A DNA stretch of 57,147 nt, from NCBI GenBank assembly GCA_947644325.1, contig CANRZD010000002.1:1-57147 (forward strand). The letters are read 5' to 3'. This document shows, in pieces, positions 30,888 to 40,534 of the stretch (positions are counted from its first letter, which is position 1; every line of letters starts with the position of its first letter). The notes under the pieces are model-generated. The model was not told the origin of the DNA, searched no databases, and saw only the letters and a list, made by a program, of their open reading frames with translations. This DNA comes from an uncultured Clostridia bacterium (GTDB lineage: Bacteria; Bacillota; Clostridia; Oscillospirales; Acutalibacteraceae). The translations under genes and the position numbers were made by a program.

Positions 30888-32321
30888 GTGGTATTCAGTT
30901 CGGCGGCGTTCTTGTTTGTATTCCTGCCGGTGGTGGTGTGCATAGAGAGGCTTGTGCCCGGCATAAAGGCCAAAAACGCGGTGCTGGCGGTGTGCAGCCT
31001 GCTGTTTTACGGGTTCGGGGAGCCCGTGTATATCCTGCTGCTCATGGCTTCCGTTGTGATAAACTACACGGCCGGGCGGCTGGTAACAGGCCTGCCCGCC
31101 CATAAAAAGCTCACGGCTGCTGCAGTCGTAGTGCTCAATTTGGGGCTTTTGTGCGTCTTCAAGTACACGGACTTTCTCATAGGCACCCTCAATATCCTGC
31201 CCGGGGTGTCCATTGCCCCCACGGGGATTCTGCTGCCGGCGGGCATCTCCTTTTTCACCTTCCAGGGGCTCTCTTACGTGATAGACGTGTACCGGGACGA
31301 AAGCCAGGTCACCCGGGACTTTGTGAAGCTGACCTTGTACATAGCCTTCTTCCCCCAGCTCATCGCCGGGCCCATTGTGAAATATCATGACGTGAGCCTG
31401 CAGATAGACAGCCGAAAGGCCACCCCGGCCCTGACGGCCGACGGCACGCGGCGGTTCATCCTGGGGCTCTCCAAGAAGCTGCTGCTGTCAAACACCGTGG
31501 GCCAGGCGGCGGACATGGCCTTCGGGGCCGCGGCCTCCCAGCTGGACGCCCGGTCGGCCTGGCTGGGGGCGGTGTGCTACATGATGCAGATCTACTTCGA
31601 CTTTTCCGGCTACTCCGACATGGCCATCGGTCTGGGGCGCATCTTCGGCTTCCAGTTTCTGGAAAACTTCATGCACCCCTATAACAGCCAGTCCTTAAAG
31701 GAGTTCTGGCGCAGGTGGCACATTTCCCTGTCCTCCTGGTTTCGGGACTACCTCTACATTCCCCTAGGCGGCAACAGAAAGGGCAGGGCCCGCACGGCCC
31801 TGAATAAAGTTATCGTCTTCTTCTGCACGGGGCTGTGGCACGGGGCCTCCTGGAACTTCGTGCTGTGGGGCCTGTGGCACGGGGCCGTGCTGCTCATAGA
31901 AGACGCCCTGCCCAAAAAGTGCAAACCCCGAAAGCTCTGGGGCAGGCTTCTCACCCTGCTGACGGTGTGCCTGAGCTTCGTCTTGTTCCGGGCGGACACC
32001 CTGTCGGGGGCGGGGCTCATGTACCGGGAGATGTTCACAGGCTTCTGGCCCACGGCGGAGAGCACGGCGTTTCTGGGTTCTATGTGCTCTGTGCTGCTCT
32101 TTGCCACCCTGGCTGTGTGCGTGATCGCCTGCCTGCCCGTGCCCGCCGCCTTGCGGCAGCTGCTGCGGGGGGAGCTCTCCGGCGGCCGGCATGACAGGAC
32201 CGCCGGCCGGGCCACGGCCTGGGAGATCTTCTCCTACGGGGGCGCTTTTCTGCTGCTTGTGCTGTGCGTGCTGAACCTTTCGGGGTCAGACTTCAACCCG
32301 TTCATCTATTTCCGGTTCTGA
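30888..32321 (+). CDS. MBOAT O-acyltransferase (AlgI/DltB-like)
   Basis: Polytopic membrane acyltransferase of 477 residues that passes acetyl groups across the membrane to exported polysaccharides. Family features are the MVFSS start, 'IDFSGYSDMAIGLGR'-like text (here YFDFSGYSDMAIGLG), the 'EFWRRWHISLSSWFRDY' block, and CTGLWHGASWNF with the invariant His. About ten to twelve hydrophobic helices span the protein. The start chosen is GTG at 30888, which gives the family MVFSS start and a 6-nt gap to the G-rich site; GTG 30882 directly abuts that site. The next gene encodes the extracellular partner. Confidence 0.92.
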   Translation: MVFSSAAFLFVFLPVVVCIERLVPGIKAKNAVLAVCSLLFYGFGEPVYILLLMASVVINYTAGRLVTGLPAHKKLTAAAVVVLNLGLLCVFKYTDFLIGTLNILPGVSIAPTGILLPAGISFFTFQGLSYVIDVYRDESQVTRDFVKLTLYIAFFPQLIAGPIVKYHDVSLQIDSRKATPALTADGTRRFILGLSKKLLLSNTVGQAADMAFGAAASQLDARSAWLGAVCYMMQIYFDFSGYSDMAIGLGRIFGFQFLENFMHPYNSQSLKEFWRRWHISLSSWFRDYLYIPLGGNRKGRARTALNKVIVFFCTGLWHGASWNFVLWGLWHGAVLLIEDALPKKCKPRKLWGRLLTLLTVCLSFVLFRADTLSGAGLMYREMFTGFWPTAESTAFLGSMCSVLLFATLAVCVIACLPVPAALRQLLRGELSGGRHDRTAGRATAWEIFSYGGAFLLLVLCVLNLSGSDFNPFIYFRF

Positions 32322-32333
32322 GGGGGGACAGGT

Positions 32334-33668
32334 ATGAAAAAGGAATGGCTTTACCGGGTGTTCATAGGGGTGTTCTTCGCGGTGCTGGCACTGCCCCTGC
32401 TGGGCACCCTGGCCCTGGGCCCCGGGGACGCGGTGGCAAACGAGGCCCTGGTGCCCCCGCCCCGGCTGAAAGAGCCCCAGGGCGGTATCAACTGGGGGTT
32501 CCTGTCGGACGCGGGGGACTGGTTCTCCAAGCACTTTGCCTTTCGCAAGGAGCTCATCACCGCCGACTCCCTGTGGAAGGCAAAGCTCCTGGGCACTTCG
32601 GCCCGCTCCAACGTGGCCCTGGGGGAGGACGGCTGGCTCTTTTACGCCGAGACCGTGGACGACTACACGGGCCTTGACAACATCACCCCCCGGCAGGCCT
32701 GGTGCGCGGCCCACTCCCTGCGCATGGTGCAGGACTGTGTGGAGTGGGAGGGGGCCGGGTTCGTCTTCACGGTGGCGCCCAATAAGCTTTCCCTGTACCC
32801 CGAGCATTATAGGGGCTCAATAGACCGGGCGGAGACGACCGCCTGGGACCAGCTGGCAGAGGCCCTGGAGGCCGAGGGCGTCCGGTACGCCGACCTGTTT
32901 TCCGCCCTGGGCGGCGCGGGGGAGGTGCTCTACCACGAGACGGACTCCCACTGGACCAACAAGGGCGCGGCCCTGGGGCACGACGTGATTCTCACTGCCC
33001 TGGGCCTTCCGGCCGATGCCTATGAGAAGCCCGGCCATTTTGAAGACATTCATGAGGGCGACCTGCAGGTGATGCTCTACCCGGCCTGGAAGAAGACGGA
33101 GGGCCAGTTTGTCTTCGACACACCCCTGGACTTCACGTACACCAGCAATTTCCGGGCGGCCGACGACCTTATCATCGAGACCCAGGGCCCGGGGGAGGGC
33201 ACGCTCCTTATGTTCCGGGATTCTTTCGGGAACGCCCTGCACACGCTCATGGCCGAGAGTTTCGGGAAATCGACCTTCACCCGGGCCACCCCCTACGACC
33301 TGACAGGGGCGGCAGAGGCCGACTACGTGGTGCTGGAGATCGTGGAACGCAACATCCCCCGCCTGGCGGAGGGGAACTACCTGATGCCCGCCCCGGAAAT
33401 GGAGCTCAGCGGGGAGTGGGCCCAGGGGGAGGAAGCCGCCCCCGTATCCTATCAGCCGGAGCAGGGGCGCTATAGGGGCACCCTGCCCGGGGGGTGCGAT
33501 GTGGATTCCCCCATCTATCTGGAGGCAGGGGGCGCCTACTTTGAGGCCTTCCCCACCGCCGGGGAGCAGGAGGGCTTTGCGGCCCTGCTGCCCCAGGAGG
33601 CCGCGCCCCAGGCGGTACTGTACTGGAAAGACGGGCAGGCCCTGCGGCAGGCCGTCTCTTTGGGGTGA
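32334..33668 (+). CDS. AlgX/AlgJ-like (DHHW-type) polysaccharide acetylation protein
   Basis: SGNH-like protein of 444 residues with an N-terminal membrane anchor (about 7-28) and an extracellular domain. The catalytic residues known for AlgX/AlgJ can be seen: Asp204 and His206 in HETDSHWTNKG and Ser297 in MFRDSFGN. It should accept acetyl groups delivered by the MBOAT protein encoded 12 nt upstream and place them on a surface polysaccharide or wall polymer. About 80 C-terminal residues form an extra beta-type region. The identity of the polysaccharide is not given by the window; no glycosyltransferase cluster is adjacent. Confidence 0.88.
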   Translation: MKKEWLYRVFIGVFFAVLALPLLGTLALGPGDAVANEALVPPPRLKEPQGGINWGFLSDAGDWFSKHFAFRKELITADSLWKAKLLGTSARSNVALGEDGWLFYAETVDDYTGLDNITPRQAWCAAHSLRMVQDCVEWEGAGFVFTVAPNKLSLYPEHYRGSIDRAETTAWDQLAEALEAEGVRYADLFSALGGAGEVLYHETDSHWTNKGAALGHDVILTALGLPADAYEKPGHFEDIHEGDLQVMLYPAWKKTEGQFVFDTPLDFTYTSNFRAADDLIIETQGPGEGTLLMFRDSFGNALHTLMAESFGKSTFTRATPYDLTGAAEADYVVLEIVERNIPRLAEGNYLMPAPEMELSGEWAQGEEAAPVSYQPEQGRYRGTLPGGCDVDSPIYLEAGGAYFEAFPTAGEQEGFAALLPQEAAPQAVLYWKDGQALRQAVSLG

Positions 33669-33672
33669 GCCT

Positions 33673-34353
33673 ATGGAAACAGTGGAGATGCAGGTCATAG
33701 GCCACATACACAGCCCCTTCCCCTCGAAATTCGGCATCCCCCGGCAGAGCGGCCTGGTAGAGGCCCTGCGGGCCCAGATCGTGCTGCTGCCGGAGTTCCG
33801 GGTAAAAGAAGCCTTCCGGGGGCTGGAGGGCTTTTCCCACCTGTGGCTGTTGTGGGAGTTTTCAGAGAGCCGCCGGGAGGGGTGGTCGCCTACGGTGCGG
33901 CCCCCGCGCCTGGGGGGCAACCGGCGGGTGGGGGTGTTTGCCAGCCGGTCGCCGTACCGGCCCAGCCCGGTGGGGCTCTCCTGCGTGGCGCTGCTGGGCA
34001 TAGACATGGAAAGCCCCCAGGCCCCGGTGCTCACCGTGGGCGGGGCCGACCTGCTGGACGGCACGCCGATTTTGGACATCAAGCCCTACGTGCCCCTGTC
34101 TGACTGCCGGCCGGAGGCGGTGGGGGGCTTTTCCGATGAGCACCGGGAGGACGGGCTCACAGTGGATTTCCCGCCCGAATTGCTCGAGAAAGTGCCCGAG
34201 GCCCTGCGGGAGGCCCTCTTGGGGGTGCTCTCCGGCGACCCGCGCCCCGGCTACCACCGGGACCCCCAGCGGGTGTACGGCCTGCCCTTTGGGGGGATAG
34301 AGGTGAAATTCACCGTGGCGGCGGGCGTGCTGCGGGTGCATTCGGTAGAATAA
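33673..34353 (+). CDS. trmO: tRNA (N6-threonylcarbamoyladenosine37-N6)-methyltransferase TrmO
   Basis: TsaA/YaeB family protein that methylates t6A37 in some tRNAs. Residues 1-150 are the family domain: VIGHIHSPFPSKFGIPRQ, 'GFSHLWLLWEF' and the SAM-loop NRRVGVFASRSPYRPSPVGL; the smaller C-terminal domain contains DPRPGYHRDPQRVYG. Length 226 is normal. The ATG at 33673 lies 4 nt after the acetylation gene stop, so it is transcribed with it although unrelated in function. A terminator overlaps its stop codon. Confidence 0.93.
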   Translation: METVEMQVIGHIHSPFPSKFGIPRQSGLVEALRAQIVLLPEFRVKEAFRGLEGFSHLWLLWEFSESRREGWSPTVRPPRLGGNRRVGVFASRSPYRPSPVGLSCVALLGIDMESPQAPVLTVGGADLLDGTPILDIKPYVPLSDCRPEAVGGFSDEHREDGLTVDFPPELLEKVPEALREALLGVLSGDPRPGYHRDPQRVYGLPFGGIEVKFTVAAGVLRVHSVE

Positions 34354-34400
34354 AAACAGACGCTTTGGGCTTTTTGGGGCCCGGGGCGCCTGTTTTTTCT
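34352..34400 (+). terminator. Intrinsic terminator after trmO
   Basis: AAAAACAGACGC (34352-34363) pairs with GCGCCTGTTTTT (34386-34397), 11 of 12 positions, followed by more Ts. Confidence 0.8.
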
Positions 34401-34557
34401 TTTTCAAAAGGGCGTTCGGGAAAAAGCGACAGGGTGTTTCAGGGGCCCTGTGGTATGATTTAGGCGTTTTTACCCATAGAGCCGGAGGTTTATTGGGAAA
34501 TGAGACAAAGTTTTTGGGGAAGCGGGGTAGATTTTTAATCAAATCACTAAAAACTAC

Positions 34558-34585
34558 TTGAAATTTTCGCAAAATATGATATGAT
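34558..34585 (+). promoter_or_regulatory. Sigma-A promoter of the glgBCDA operon
   Basis: TTGAAA (34558-34563), a 16-nt spacer and TATGAT (34580-34585), 43 nt before glgB. The region upstream (34401-34557) has a small ACAGGG/CCCTGT hairpin near 34430-34452 and no gene. Confidence 0.65.
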
Positions 34586-34628
34586 AGTAACAAAGAACCG
34601 GCAGCGGCCGGAATAAGGAGTATGCACT

Positions 34629-36635
34629 ATGGATACCGAAAAGGCAACGACCCCCAAGAAGCCGGAAAAGCAAGAGGAAAATGTGCCCCTCTATCTGTTC
34701 CGGGGCGGGAAAAACCGCCGGGCCTATGAATATATGGGCCTGCACAAGACTGTACAAAACGGGAAGCCCTGCATGGTGGCCCGGGTGTGGGCCCCTAATG
34801 CCAAGGCCGTTTCCCTGGTGGGCAATTTCTGCAACTGGGACTACGCCAAGTACCCTCTCCGGCGCCTGGACGACGGCGTGTGGGAGGGGTACACGGATTT
34901 CGAGTTCCCTCCCTACGAGCTCTATAAATTCTACATCAAGACGGCGGACGGCGAGGACACCTATAAGGCCGACCCCTATGCCAGGCACTGTGAGACCCGG
35001 CCCGGCACGGCCTCCCGCTGGTTTGACCTGGAGGGGTATGCCTGGCACGACAAGTCCTGGTATGACCAGAAGGCCCGGCACCCCCACTACAACCAGCCGG
35101 TGAACATCTACGAGGTGCACGCGGGATCCTGGCGGAAGTACGCGGACGGCAGCGTCTTCTCTTATGAAAAGCTGGGTGATGAGCTCATCCCCTACGTGCG
35201 GGACATGGGCTTTACCCACATTGAGTTCATGCCCCTGACGGAATACCCCTACGACGGCTCCTGGGGCTACCAGGTGATGGGGTACTTTGCCCCTACCTCC
35301 CGCTACGGCACGCCCCATGACTTTATGCGCTTTGTGGACCGCTGCCACGAGGCGGGCATCGGCGTCATCATGGACTGGGTGCCCGGGCACTTCCCCCGGG
35401 ACGCGGCGGGGCTGGCGAAGTTTGACGGCACCCCCTGCTACGAGTACGCCGACCCCCGCAAGGGCGAGCACAAGGAGTGGGGCACCCTGGTCTTCGACTA
35501 CGGCCGGCCCGAGGTCATGAGCTTCCTCATCTCCAGCGCCGTGTTCTGGCTCAAGGAGTACCACATCGACGGCCTGCGGGTGGACGCGGTGGCGTCTATG
35601 CTGTATCTCGACTACAACCGCCGGGACGGCGAGTGGGTGCCCAACAAGGACGGCGGCAAGGAAAATTTAGAGGCCATCGCCTTCCTGCAGGCCTTAAACG
35701 AAGCCGTCTTCGCCGAGATACCCGACCCCATGATGATCGCGGAGGAGTCCACCTCCTGGCCCATGGTGTCGAAGCCCACCTATCTGGGGGGCCTGGGCTT
35801 TAACTATAAATGGAACATGGGCTGGATGAACGACATGCTCCGATACATGTCCATGGACCCGCTCTTCAGAAGCGGCAACCACAACAGCCTTACCTTCTCC
35901 TTCTTCTACGCCTTCTCCGAGAACTTCGTGCTGCCCATCTCTCATGACGAGGTGGTGTACGGCAAGGGGTCGCTTATCAATAAGATGCCCGGCGACGACA
36001 AGATGAAGGCCGCAGGCATGCGGTGCTTTGTCAGTTACATGATGGCCCACCCGGGCAAGAAGCTGCAGTTCATGGGCACAGAGTTCGCCCAGAAGAACGA
36101 GTGGAACTTCGAAAAGGAGCTGGAGTGGGGCCTCTTGCAGTACAAGGAGCACCAGGACGCCCAGAAGTTCTTTAAGGCCGTGAACCACTTCTACTTAAGC
36201 CGCCCGGAGCTGTGGGAAATCGACTTCTCCTGGGAGGGCTTCGAGTGGATCTCTCACGACGACTACCAGCAGAGCGTCATCGCCTTCCGCAGGAAATCGA
36301 AGGACGGCAAGGAGCTGGTGGCCGTGTGCAACTTCGTGCCCGTACAGCGGGAGAACTACTGCATCGGCGTGCCCATAAGGGGCGTGTGGGCCGAGGTGTT
36401 CTCCTCTGACGACAAGGAGTTCGGCGGCGAGGGCGTCACTAACGGCGGGAAGATCAAGACCATTGACGAGCCCATGCACGGCTGCGAGCAGAGCGTGAGC
36501 CTCACCCTGCCCGCTAACTCCGTGTTCTTCCTGGAGTGCGTGGAGCGGATACCGAAAAAAGAAAAGGCCCAGAAGCTGCCCGTGCCCAAGAAAGCAGAGG
36601 GGAAGCCGGGCCCCAAGCCCCGTATGGCGGGGTGA
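34629..36635 (+). CDS. glgB: 1,4-alpha-glucan branching enzyme
   Basis: GH13 enzyme that makes alpha-1,6 branches in glycogen. The 668 residues have an N-terminal CBM48 (about 35-130, ARVWAPNAKAVSLVGNF) and the catalytic barrel with nucleophile Asp319 (DGLRVDAVAS), acid/base Glu in IAEESTSWP (372-373) and transition-state Asp440 (PISHDEVVYG). A lysine/proline-rich tail of about 25 residues ends the protein. RBS AAGGAG. First gene of glgBCDA. Confidence 0.97.
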   Translation: MDTEKATTPKKPEKQEENVPLYLFRGGKNRRAYEYMGLHKTVQNGKPCMVARVWAPNAKAVSLVGNFCNWDYAKYPLRRLDDGVWEGYTDFEFPPYELYKFYIKTADGEDTYKADPYARHCETRPGTASRWFDLEGYAWHDKSWYDQKARHPHYNQPVNIYEVHAGSWRKYADGSVFSYEKLGDELIPYVRDMGFTHIEFMPLTEYPYDGSWGYQVMGYFAPTSRYGTPHDFMRFVDRCHEAGIGVIMDWVPGHFPRDAAGLAKFDGTPCYEYADPRKGEHKEWGTLVFDYGRPEVMSFLISSAVFWLKEYHIDGLRVDAVASMLYLDYNRRDGEWVPNKDGGKENLEAIAFLQALNEAVFAEIPDPMMIAEESTSWPMVSKPTYLGGLGFNYKWNMGWMNDMLRYMSMDPLFRSGNHNSLTFSFFYAFSENFVLPISHDEVVYGKGSLINKMPGDDKMKAAGMRCFVSYMMAHPGKKLQFMGTEFAQKNEWNFEKELEWGLLQYKEHQDAQKFFKAVNHFYLSRPELWEIDFSWEGFEWISHDDYQQSVIAFRRKSKDGKELVAVCNFVPVQRENYCIGVPIRGVWAEVFSSDDKEFGGEGVTNGGKIKTIDEPMHGCEQSVSLTLPANSVFFLECVERIPKKEKAQKLPVPKKAEGKPGPKPRMAG

Positions 36636-36647
36636 CAAAAATGGGAT

Positions 36648-36682
36648 AAAAGCGGTTGTTTTTCCGTTAAACTGCGCTTTTT
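36648..36682 (+). terminator. Partial terminator candidate between glgB and glgC
   Basis: AAAAGCG (36648-36654) pairs with CGCTTTT (36675-36681) over a 20-nt loop, ending in five Ts. It may lower glgCDA expression relative to glgB, or end some transcripts. Confidence 0.5.
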
Positions 36683-36726
36683 ATGCTACTGACAGCAAGA
36701 ATATATTGATTTAGGAGGAAGCAAAA

Positions 36727-37938
36727 ATGTTACCCAAACAAGAGGTCGTGGCCATGCTGCTTGCGGGCGGCCAGGGCAGCCGGCTGGGGGTGCTGACAAA
36801 GAACATCGCCAAGCCTGCCGTGCCCTTCGGGGGGAAATACCGCATCATCGACTTCCCTCTTTCCAACTGTGTCAATTCCGGCATTGAGACCGTGGGGGTG
36901 CTGACCCAGTACCAGCCTTTGGAGCTCAATGAGTACATCGGCAGCGGGCAGCCCTGGGACCTGGACAGCATGAACGCCGGCGTGCACGTGTTGTCGCCCT
37001 ACGAGAAGCGGAAGAAGACCGACTGGTACAAGGGCACCGCCAACGCCATCACCCAGAACATCTCCTTTATCGAGCGCTATAACCCCGACTACGTGGTGGT
37101 GCTCTCGGGCGACCACATCTACAAGATGGACTACTCCAAGATGATCTCCTTCCACAAGGAGAACGACGCGGCCGTGACCATCGCCGTGCAGCCCGTGCCC
37201 ATGGAGGAGGCAAGCCGCTTCGGCATCCTCAACACCAACGAGGACAACTCCATCTACGAGTTCGACGAGAAGCCCAAGAAGCCCAAGTCGAACCTTGCCA
37301 ACATGGGCATCTACGTCTTCACCTGGGAGAAGCTGCGCAAGTTCCTTCTGGAAGACGAGGAGGACCCCAAGAGCTCCAATGACTTCGGCAAGAACGTGCT
37401 GCCCGCTATGCTCAATGCCGGCGAGAAGATGTTCGCCTACCGCTTTGAGGGCTACTGGAAGGACGTGGGCACCATCGACAGCCTGTGGGAGTCCAACATG
37501 GACCTTCTGGACCCCAACGTCCCCCTGGATCTGAGCGACGCCGACTGGCGCATCTATTCCCGCAACCCGGTCATGCCGCCCCATTATGTGGCAAAGGGCG
37601 CGAAGGTGCAGAACTCCCTTATAGCGGAGGGCTGCAACGTGTACGGCCAGCTGGAGTTCTCCGTGCTGTTCGCCGGGGTGTACGTGGCCCCCGGGGCCGT
37701 GGTGACGGATTCCATCATCATGCCCGGTGCCCGCATTGAGGAAGGCGCCCATGTGCAGTACGCCATCGTTTCAGAGAACGCGGTGATAGGCCCGAACTCT
37801 GTAGTGGGCAAGCGGCCCGAGGACGTGGAAAACAAAGACGAGTGGGGCGTGGCCGTTGTGGGCCCGGACTGCAGGCTGCCCGCCGGCAGCGTAGTGGCCC
37901 CCAAGGCTATGATCGATGCTGAGGAGGTGGAGAAATAA
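36727..37938 (+). CDS. glgC: Glucose-1-phosphate adenylyltransferase, catalytic subunit
   Basis: Makes ADP-glucose, the glucosyl donor for glycogen. The 403 residues start with the nucleotide-binding [14 protein letters not shown] and [20 protein letters not shown]. '[12 protein letters not shown]' holds the metal-binding Asp region, and [11 protein letters not shown] is typical. The C-terminal part (about 285-403) is the left-handed helix. RBS TAGGAGGA. The stop codon overlaps the glgD ATG by one base. Confidence 0.96.
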   Translation: MLPKQEVVAMLLAGGQGSRLGVLTKNIAKPAVPFGGKYRIIDFPLSNCVNSGIETVGVLTQYQPLELNEYIGSGQPWDLDSMNAGVHVLSPYEKRKKTDWYKGTANAITQNISFIERYNPDYVVVLSGDHIYKMDYSKMISFHKENDAAVTIAVQPVPMEEASRFGILNTNEDNSIYEFDEKPKKPKSNLANMGIYVFTWEKLRKFLLEDEEDPKSSNDFGKNVLPAMLNAGEKMFAYRFEGYWKDVGTIDSLWESNMDLLDPNVPLDLSDADWRIYSRNPVMPPHYVAKGAKVQNSLIAEGCNVYGQLEFSVLFAGVYVAPGAVVTDSIIMPGARIEEGAHVQYAIVSENAVIGPNSVVGKRPEDVENKDEWGVAVVGPDCRLPAGSVVAPKAMIDAEEVEK

Positions 37939-39050
37939 TGCGCGGCAATGAAGTGATCGGCATCCTTTTCGCCTATGTGCATGAGGAGCGCGTGCGGGAG
38001 CTGACCCAGAACCGGGTCATGGCTTCCATACCCTTTGGCGGCAGGTACCGCCTGGTAGATTTCCCCTTGTCCAACATGGTGAACTCCGGTATGAACAAGG
38101 TGGGCGTTATTACAGAAGAAAATTATCAGTCCCTGATGGACCATCTGGGCTCCGGAAAGGCCTGGAACCTCTCCCGCAAGAGCGAGGGTCTGTACATGCT
38201 GCCCCCCTTCGGGGCGGACACCCGGCGCACCGACGGCAAGATAGAGTCTCTGGCCTCTATCATGCGGTTTTTGCAGAACTCCCACGAGGAGTACGTGCTG
38301 CTCTCTGACTGCGACACGGTCATGAACATCGACTACCGTGAGGTCTTCCAGTTCCACACGGAGAAGCAGGCGGACATCACCGTCATCTACCGCCACGGCA
38401 TGTCCCCCGATACGGACAAGAACGTGGTGTATACCGTGGACCCCGAGGGCGTGGTGCGGGATATGCTCATTAAGCGCGGCAGTGACGCCGACTGCAACTA
38501 CGCCGTGGGCATGCGGCTGATGAAGCGCGACCTGCTCATCCGGTTAGTCAACGACTGCGTGGCCCGGAACATGACCGACTTCGACCGGGACCTGATGCAG
38601 CGCAACCTGGGCGACCTGCGCATCTGCGGCTATGAGTACACGGGGGCGGCCTACACCATCACCTCCTTCAGCAGCTACTTTAACGCCAACATGGCCCTGA
38701 TGGACCCCAAGGTGCGAAATTCCCTCTTTGTGCCCGACCACCCCATCTACACCAAGGTGCGCGACGAGATGCCCGCCCGCTACGGCCTGGGCTCCTCCGC
38801 CTCTAACTCCATTATCGCCGACGGCTGCATCATCGACGGCGAGGTGGAAAACTGCATCCTCTTCAGGGGCGTGAAGGTGAAGAAGGGCGCGAAGCTCAAG
38901 AACTGCGTCATCATGCAGAACTGCGTCATCGGCGAGAACACGAAGCTGGACTTCGTGGTGGCCGACAAGAACGTGACCTTTGCCGACAATCGCACCATGG
39001 CGGGCTATCAGACCTACCCCGTCTATGTAGCCAAGGGCGGCCAGGTGTAA
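37938..39050 (+). CDS. glgD: GlgD, regulatory partner of ADP-glucose pyrophosphorylase
   Basis: GlgC paralogue found in Firmicutes that forms a mixed enzyme with GlgC. In 370 residues it keeps the fold (IPFGGRYRLVDFPLSNMVNS) but the N-terminal glycine-rich loop of GlgC is replaced by GILFAYVHEERVRELTQNR, so it should not bind ATP in the usual way. 'LSDCDTVMNIDY' takes the place of the GDHIYKMDY block. Starts one base inside glgC, so the two subunits are coupled in translation. Confidence 0.93.
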   Translation: MRGNEVIGILFAYVHEERVRELTQNRVMASIPFGGRYRLVDFPLSNMVNSGMNKVGVITEENYQSLMDHLGSGKAWNLSRKSEGLYMLPPFGADTRRTDGKIESLASIMRFLQNSHEEYVLLSDCDTVMNIDYREVFQFHTEKQADITVIYRHGMSPDTDKNVVYTVDPEGVVRDMLIKRGSDADCNYAVGMRLMKRDLLIRLVNDCVARNMTDFDRDLMQRNLGDLRICGYEYTGAAYTITSFSSYFNANMALMDPKVRNSLFVPDHPIYTKVRDEMPARYGLGSSASNSIIADGCIIDGEVENCILFRGVKVKKGAKLKNCVIMQNCVIGENTKLDFVVADKNVTFADNRTMAGYQTYPVYVAKGGQV

Positions 39051-39087
39051 GAGATCGAGAATTCATGCGAGAAAGGAAGTTTTCCCT

Positions 39088-40515
39088 ATGAAGGTCCTAT
39101 TTTGCGCCAGTGAGGCCCTCCCCTTTTCCGCCTCCGGCGGGCTTGCGGACGTAGCGGGCTCTCTGCCCGTGGCACTCAGGCAGCGGCTCATCGGCTGCCG
39201 TGTGGTGACGCCCCTTTATGACTGCATCCCCCAAGAGCTGCGGGACAACATGAAGTTCATCACCAGCATCAGCGTGCCGGTGGCCTGGCGGCGGCAGTAC
39301 TGCGGCATTTTCGAGGCCAAGGTCAATAACGTCATCTACTACCTGATTGATAACCAGTATTACTTCAAACGCAACGGCCTCTACGGCCACTTCGACGACG
39401 CCGAGCGCTTTGCCTTCTTCTCCCGGGCCATCCTGGAGATGCTGCCCTACGTGGACTTCAAGCCCGACATCATCCAGGCCAACGACTGGGAGACGGGCCT
39501 CGTGCCTGTGTACTACCGGCTGTTCTACGCCAACAACGAGTGGTATTCCGGCATCAAGACCCTCTTTACCATCCACAACATCCAGTACCAGGGCCAGTAC
39601 GGCAAGGAAATACTGGAGGACGTGTTCGGCATCCCCAACTACGAGAGCCAGCTTCTGGAGTTTAACGGCGACGTGAACCTGATGAAGGGCGCCATCGAGT
39701 GCTCCAACTGGGTGTCTACCGTGAGCCCCACCTACGCCCAGGAGATCTTGGACCCCTGGTTCGCCCACAAGCTGGACCCCATCCTGCGGGAGCGCTCTTG
39801 GAAGCTTTCGGGCATCTTAAACGGCATCGACACCGAAAACTACGACCCCCAGACCGACCCGGCCCTCTACGCCAACTACAGCCAGGCGGACAAGAAAAAC
39901 AAGGCCGTCAACAAGGAGAAGCTGCAGGAGCGCCTGTGCATCAACGTGGACCCGGACGTGCCGCTTATCGGCATGGTCACCCGGCTTGTGTCCCACAAGG
40001 GCCTGGACCTTGTGAAGGACGCTGTGGACAACGTGATGGAATACTCCAACGCCCAGATTGTCATTTTGGGCAGCGGCGACCTGGAATATGAAAACTACTT
40101 CAAGTGGATGCAGGAGAAGTATCCTGGCCGGTTCGTGCTGTGCCTGGGCTTCGTGCCGGAGCTGGGCCGGAAGATCTACGCGGCCTCCGACATCTTCCTG
40201 ATGCCCAGCAAGTCCGAGCCCTGCGGCCTGTCCCAGATGATCGCCCTGCGCTACGGGTCCATCCCCGTGGTGCGGGAGACCGGCGGCCTGAAGGACTCCA
40301 TCACCGACAGCGGCGACGGCGTGGGCAACGGCTTCACCTTCCTGACCTACAACGCCGGTGACATGCTCAATTCCCTGCACCGGGCCATCTACGCCTACAA
40401 CTCTGACAAAGAGGGCTGGGGCGTGCTGGTGGACCGGGCCATGGGCTGCGACAACAGCTGGGGCAAGTCTGCGGGCGAGTACATCCGTCTCTATAAGGAC
40501 ATCATGAAAAACTAG
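39088..40515 (+). CDS. glgA: Glycogen synthase (ADP-glucose, GT5)
   Basis: Extends alpha-1,4-glucan from ADP-glucose. The 475 residues show the GT-B fold with the N-terminal KVLFCASEALPFSASGGLAD, 'QANDWETGLVPVYYR', GILNGIDTENY and the C-terminal 'MPSKSEPCGLSQMIALRYG'. In E. coli the N-terminal motif is KTGGL with Lys15 contacting ADP-glucose; here the aligned residue is Ala15 (ASGGL). The rest of the active site looks normal, so it is probably active. Last gene of glgBCDA; a strong terminator follows. Confidence 0.95.
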   Translation: MKVLFCASEALPFSASGGLADVAGSLPVALRQRLIGCRVVTPLYDCIPQELRDNMKFITSISVPVAWRRQYCGIFEAKVNNVIYYLIDNQYYFKRNGLYGHFDDAERFAFFSRAILEMLPYVDFKPDIIQANDWETGLVPVYYRLFYANNEWYSGIKTLFTIHNIQYQGQYGKEILEDVFGIPNYESQLLEFNGDVNLMKGAIECSNWVSTVSPTYAQEILDPWFAHKLDPILRERSWKLSGILNGIDTENYDPQTDPALYANYSQADKKNKAVNKEKLQERLCINVDPDVPLIGMVTRLVSHKGLDLVKDAVDNVMEYSNAQIVILGSGDLEYENYFKWMQEKYPGRFVLCLGFVPELGRKIYAASDIFLMPSKSEPCGLSQMIALRYGSIPVVRETGGLKDSITDSGDGVGNGFTFLTYNAGDMLNSLHRAIYAYNSDKEGWGVLVDRAMGCDNSWGKSAGEYIRLYKDIMKN

Positions 40516-40534
40516 GACCCATCCTTCCCCTTTT

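Noticed and set aside
30882-30888. GTG at 30882 as MBOAT start
   Set aside because: It directly abuts the ribosome site. GTG at 30888 has normal spacing and gives the family-typical MVFSS start.
34430-34460. Second promoter for glgB at the TATGAT near 34454
   Set aside because: No acceptable -35 at 16-18 nt upstream, and a better promoter lies at 34558-34585.
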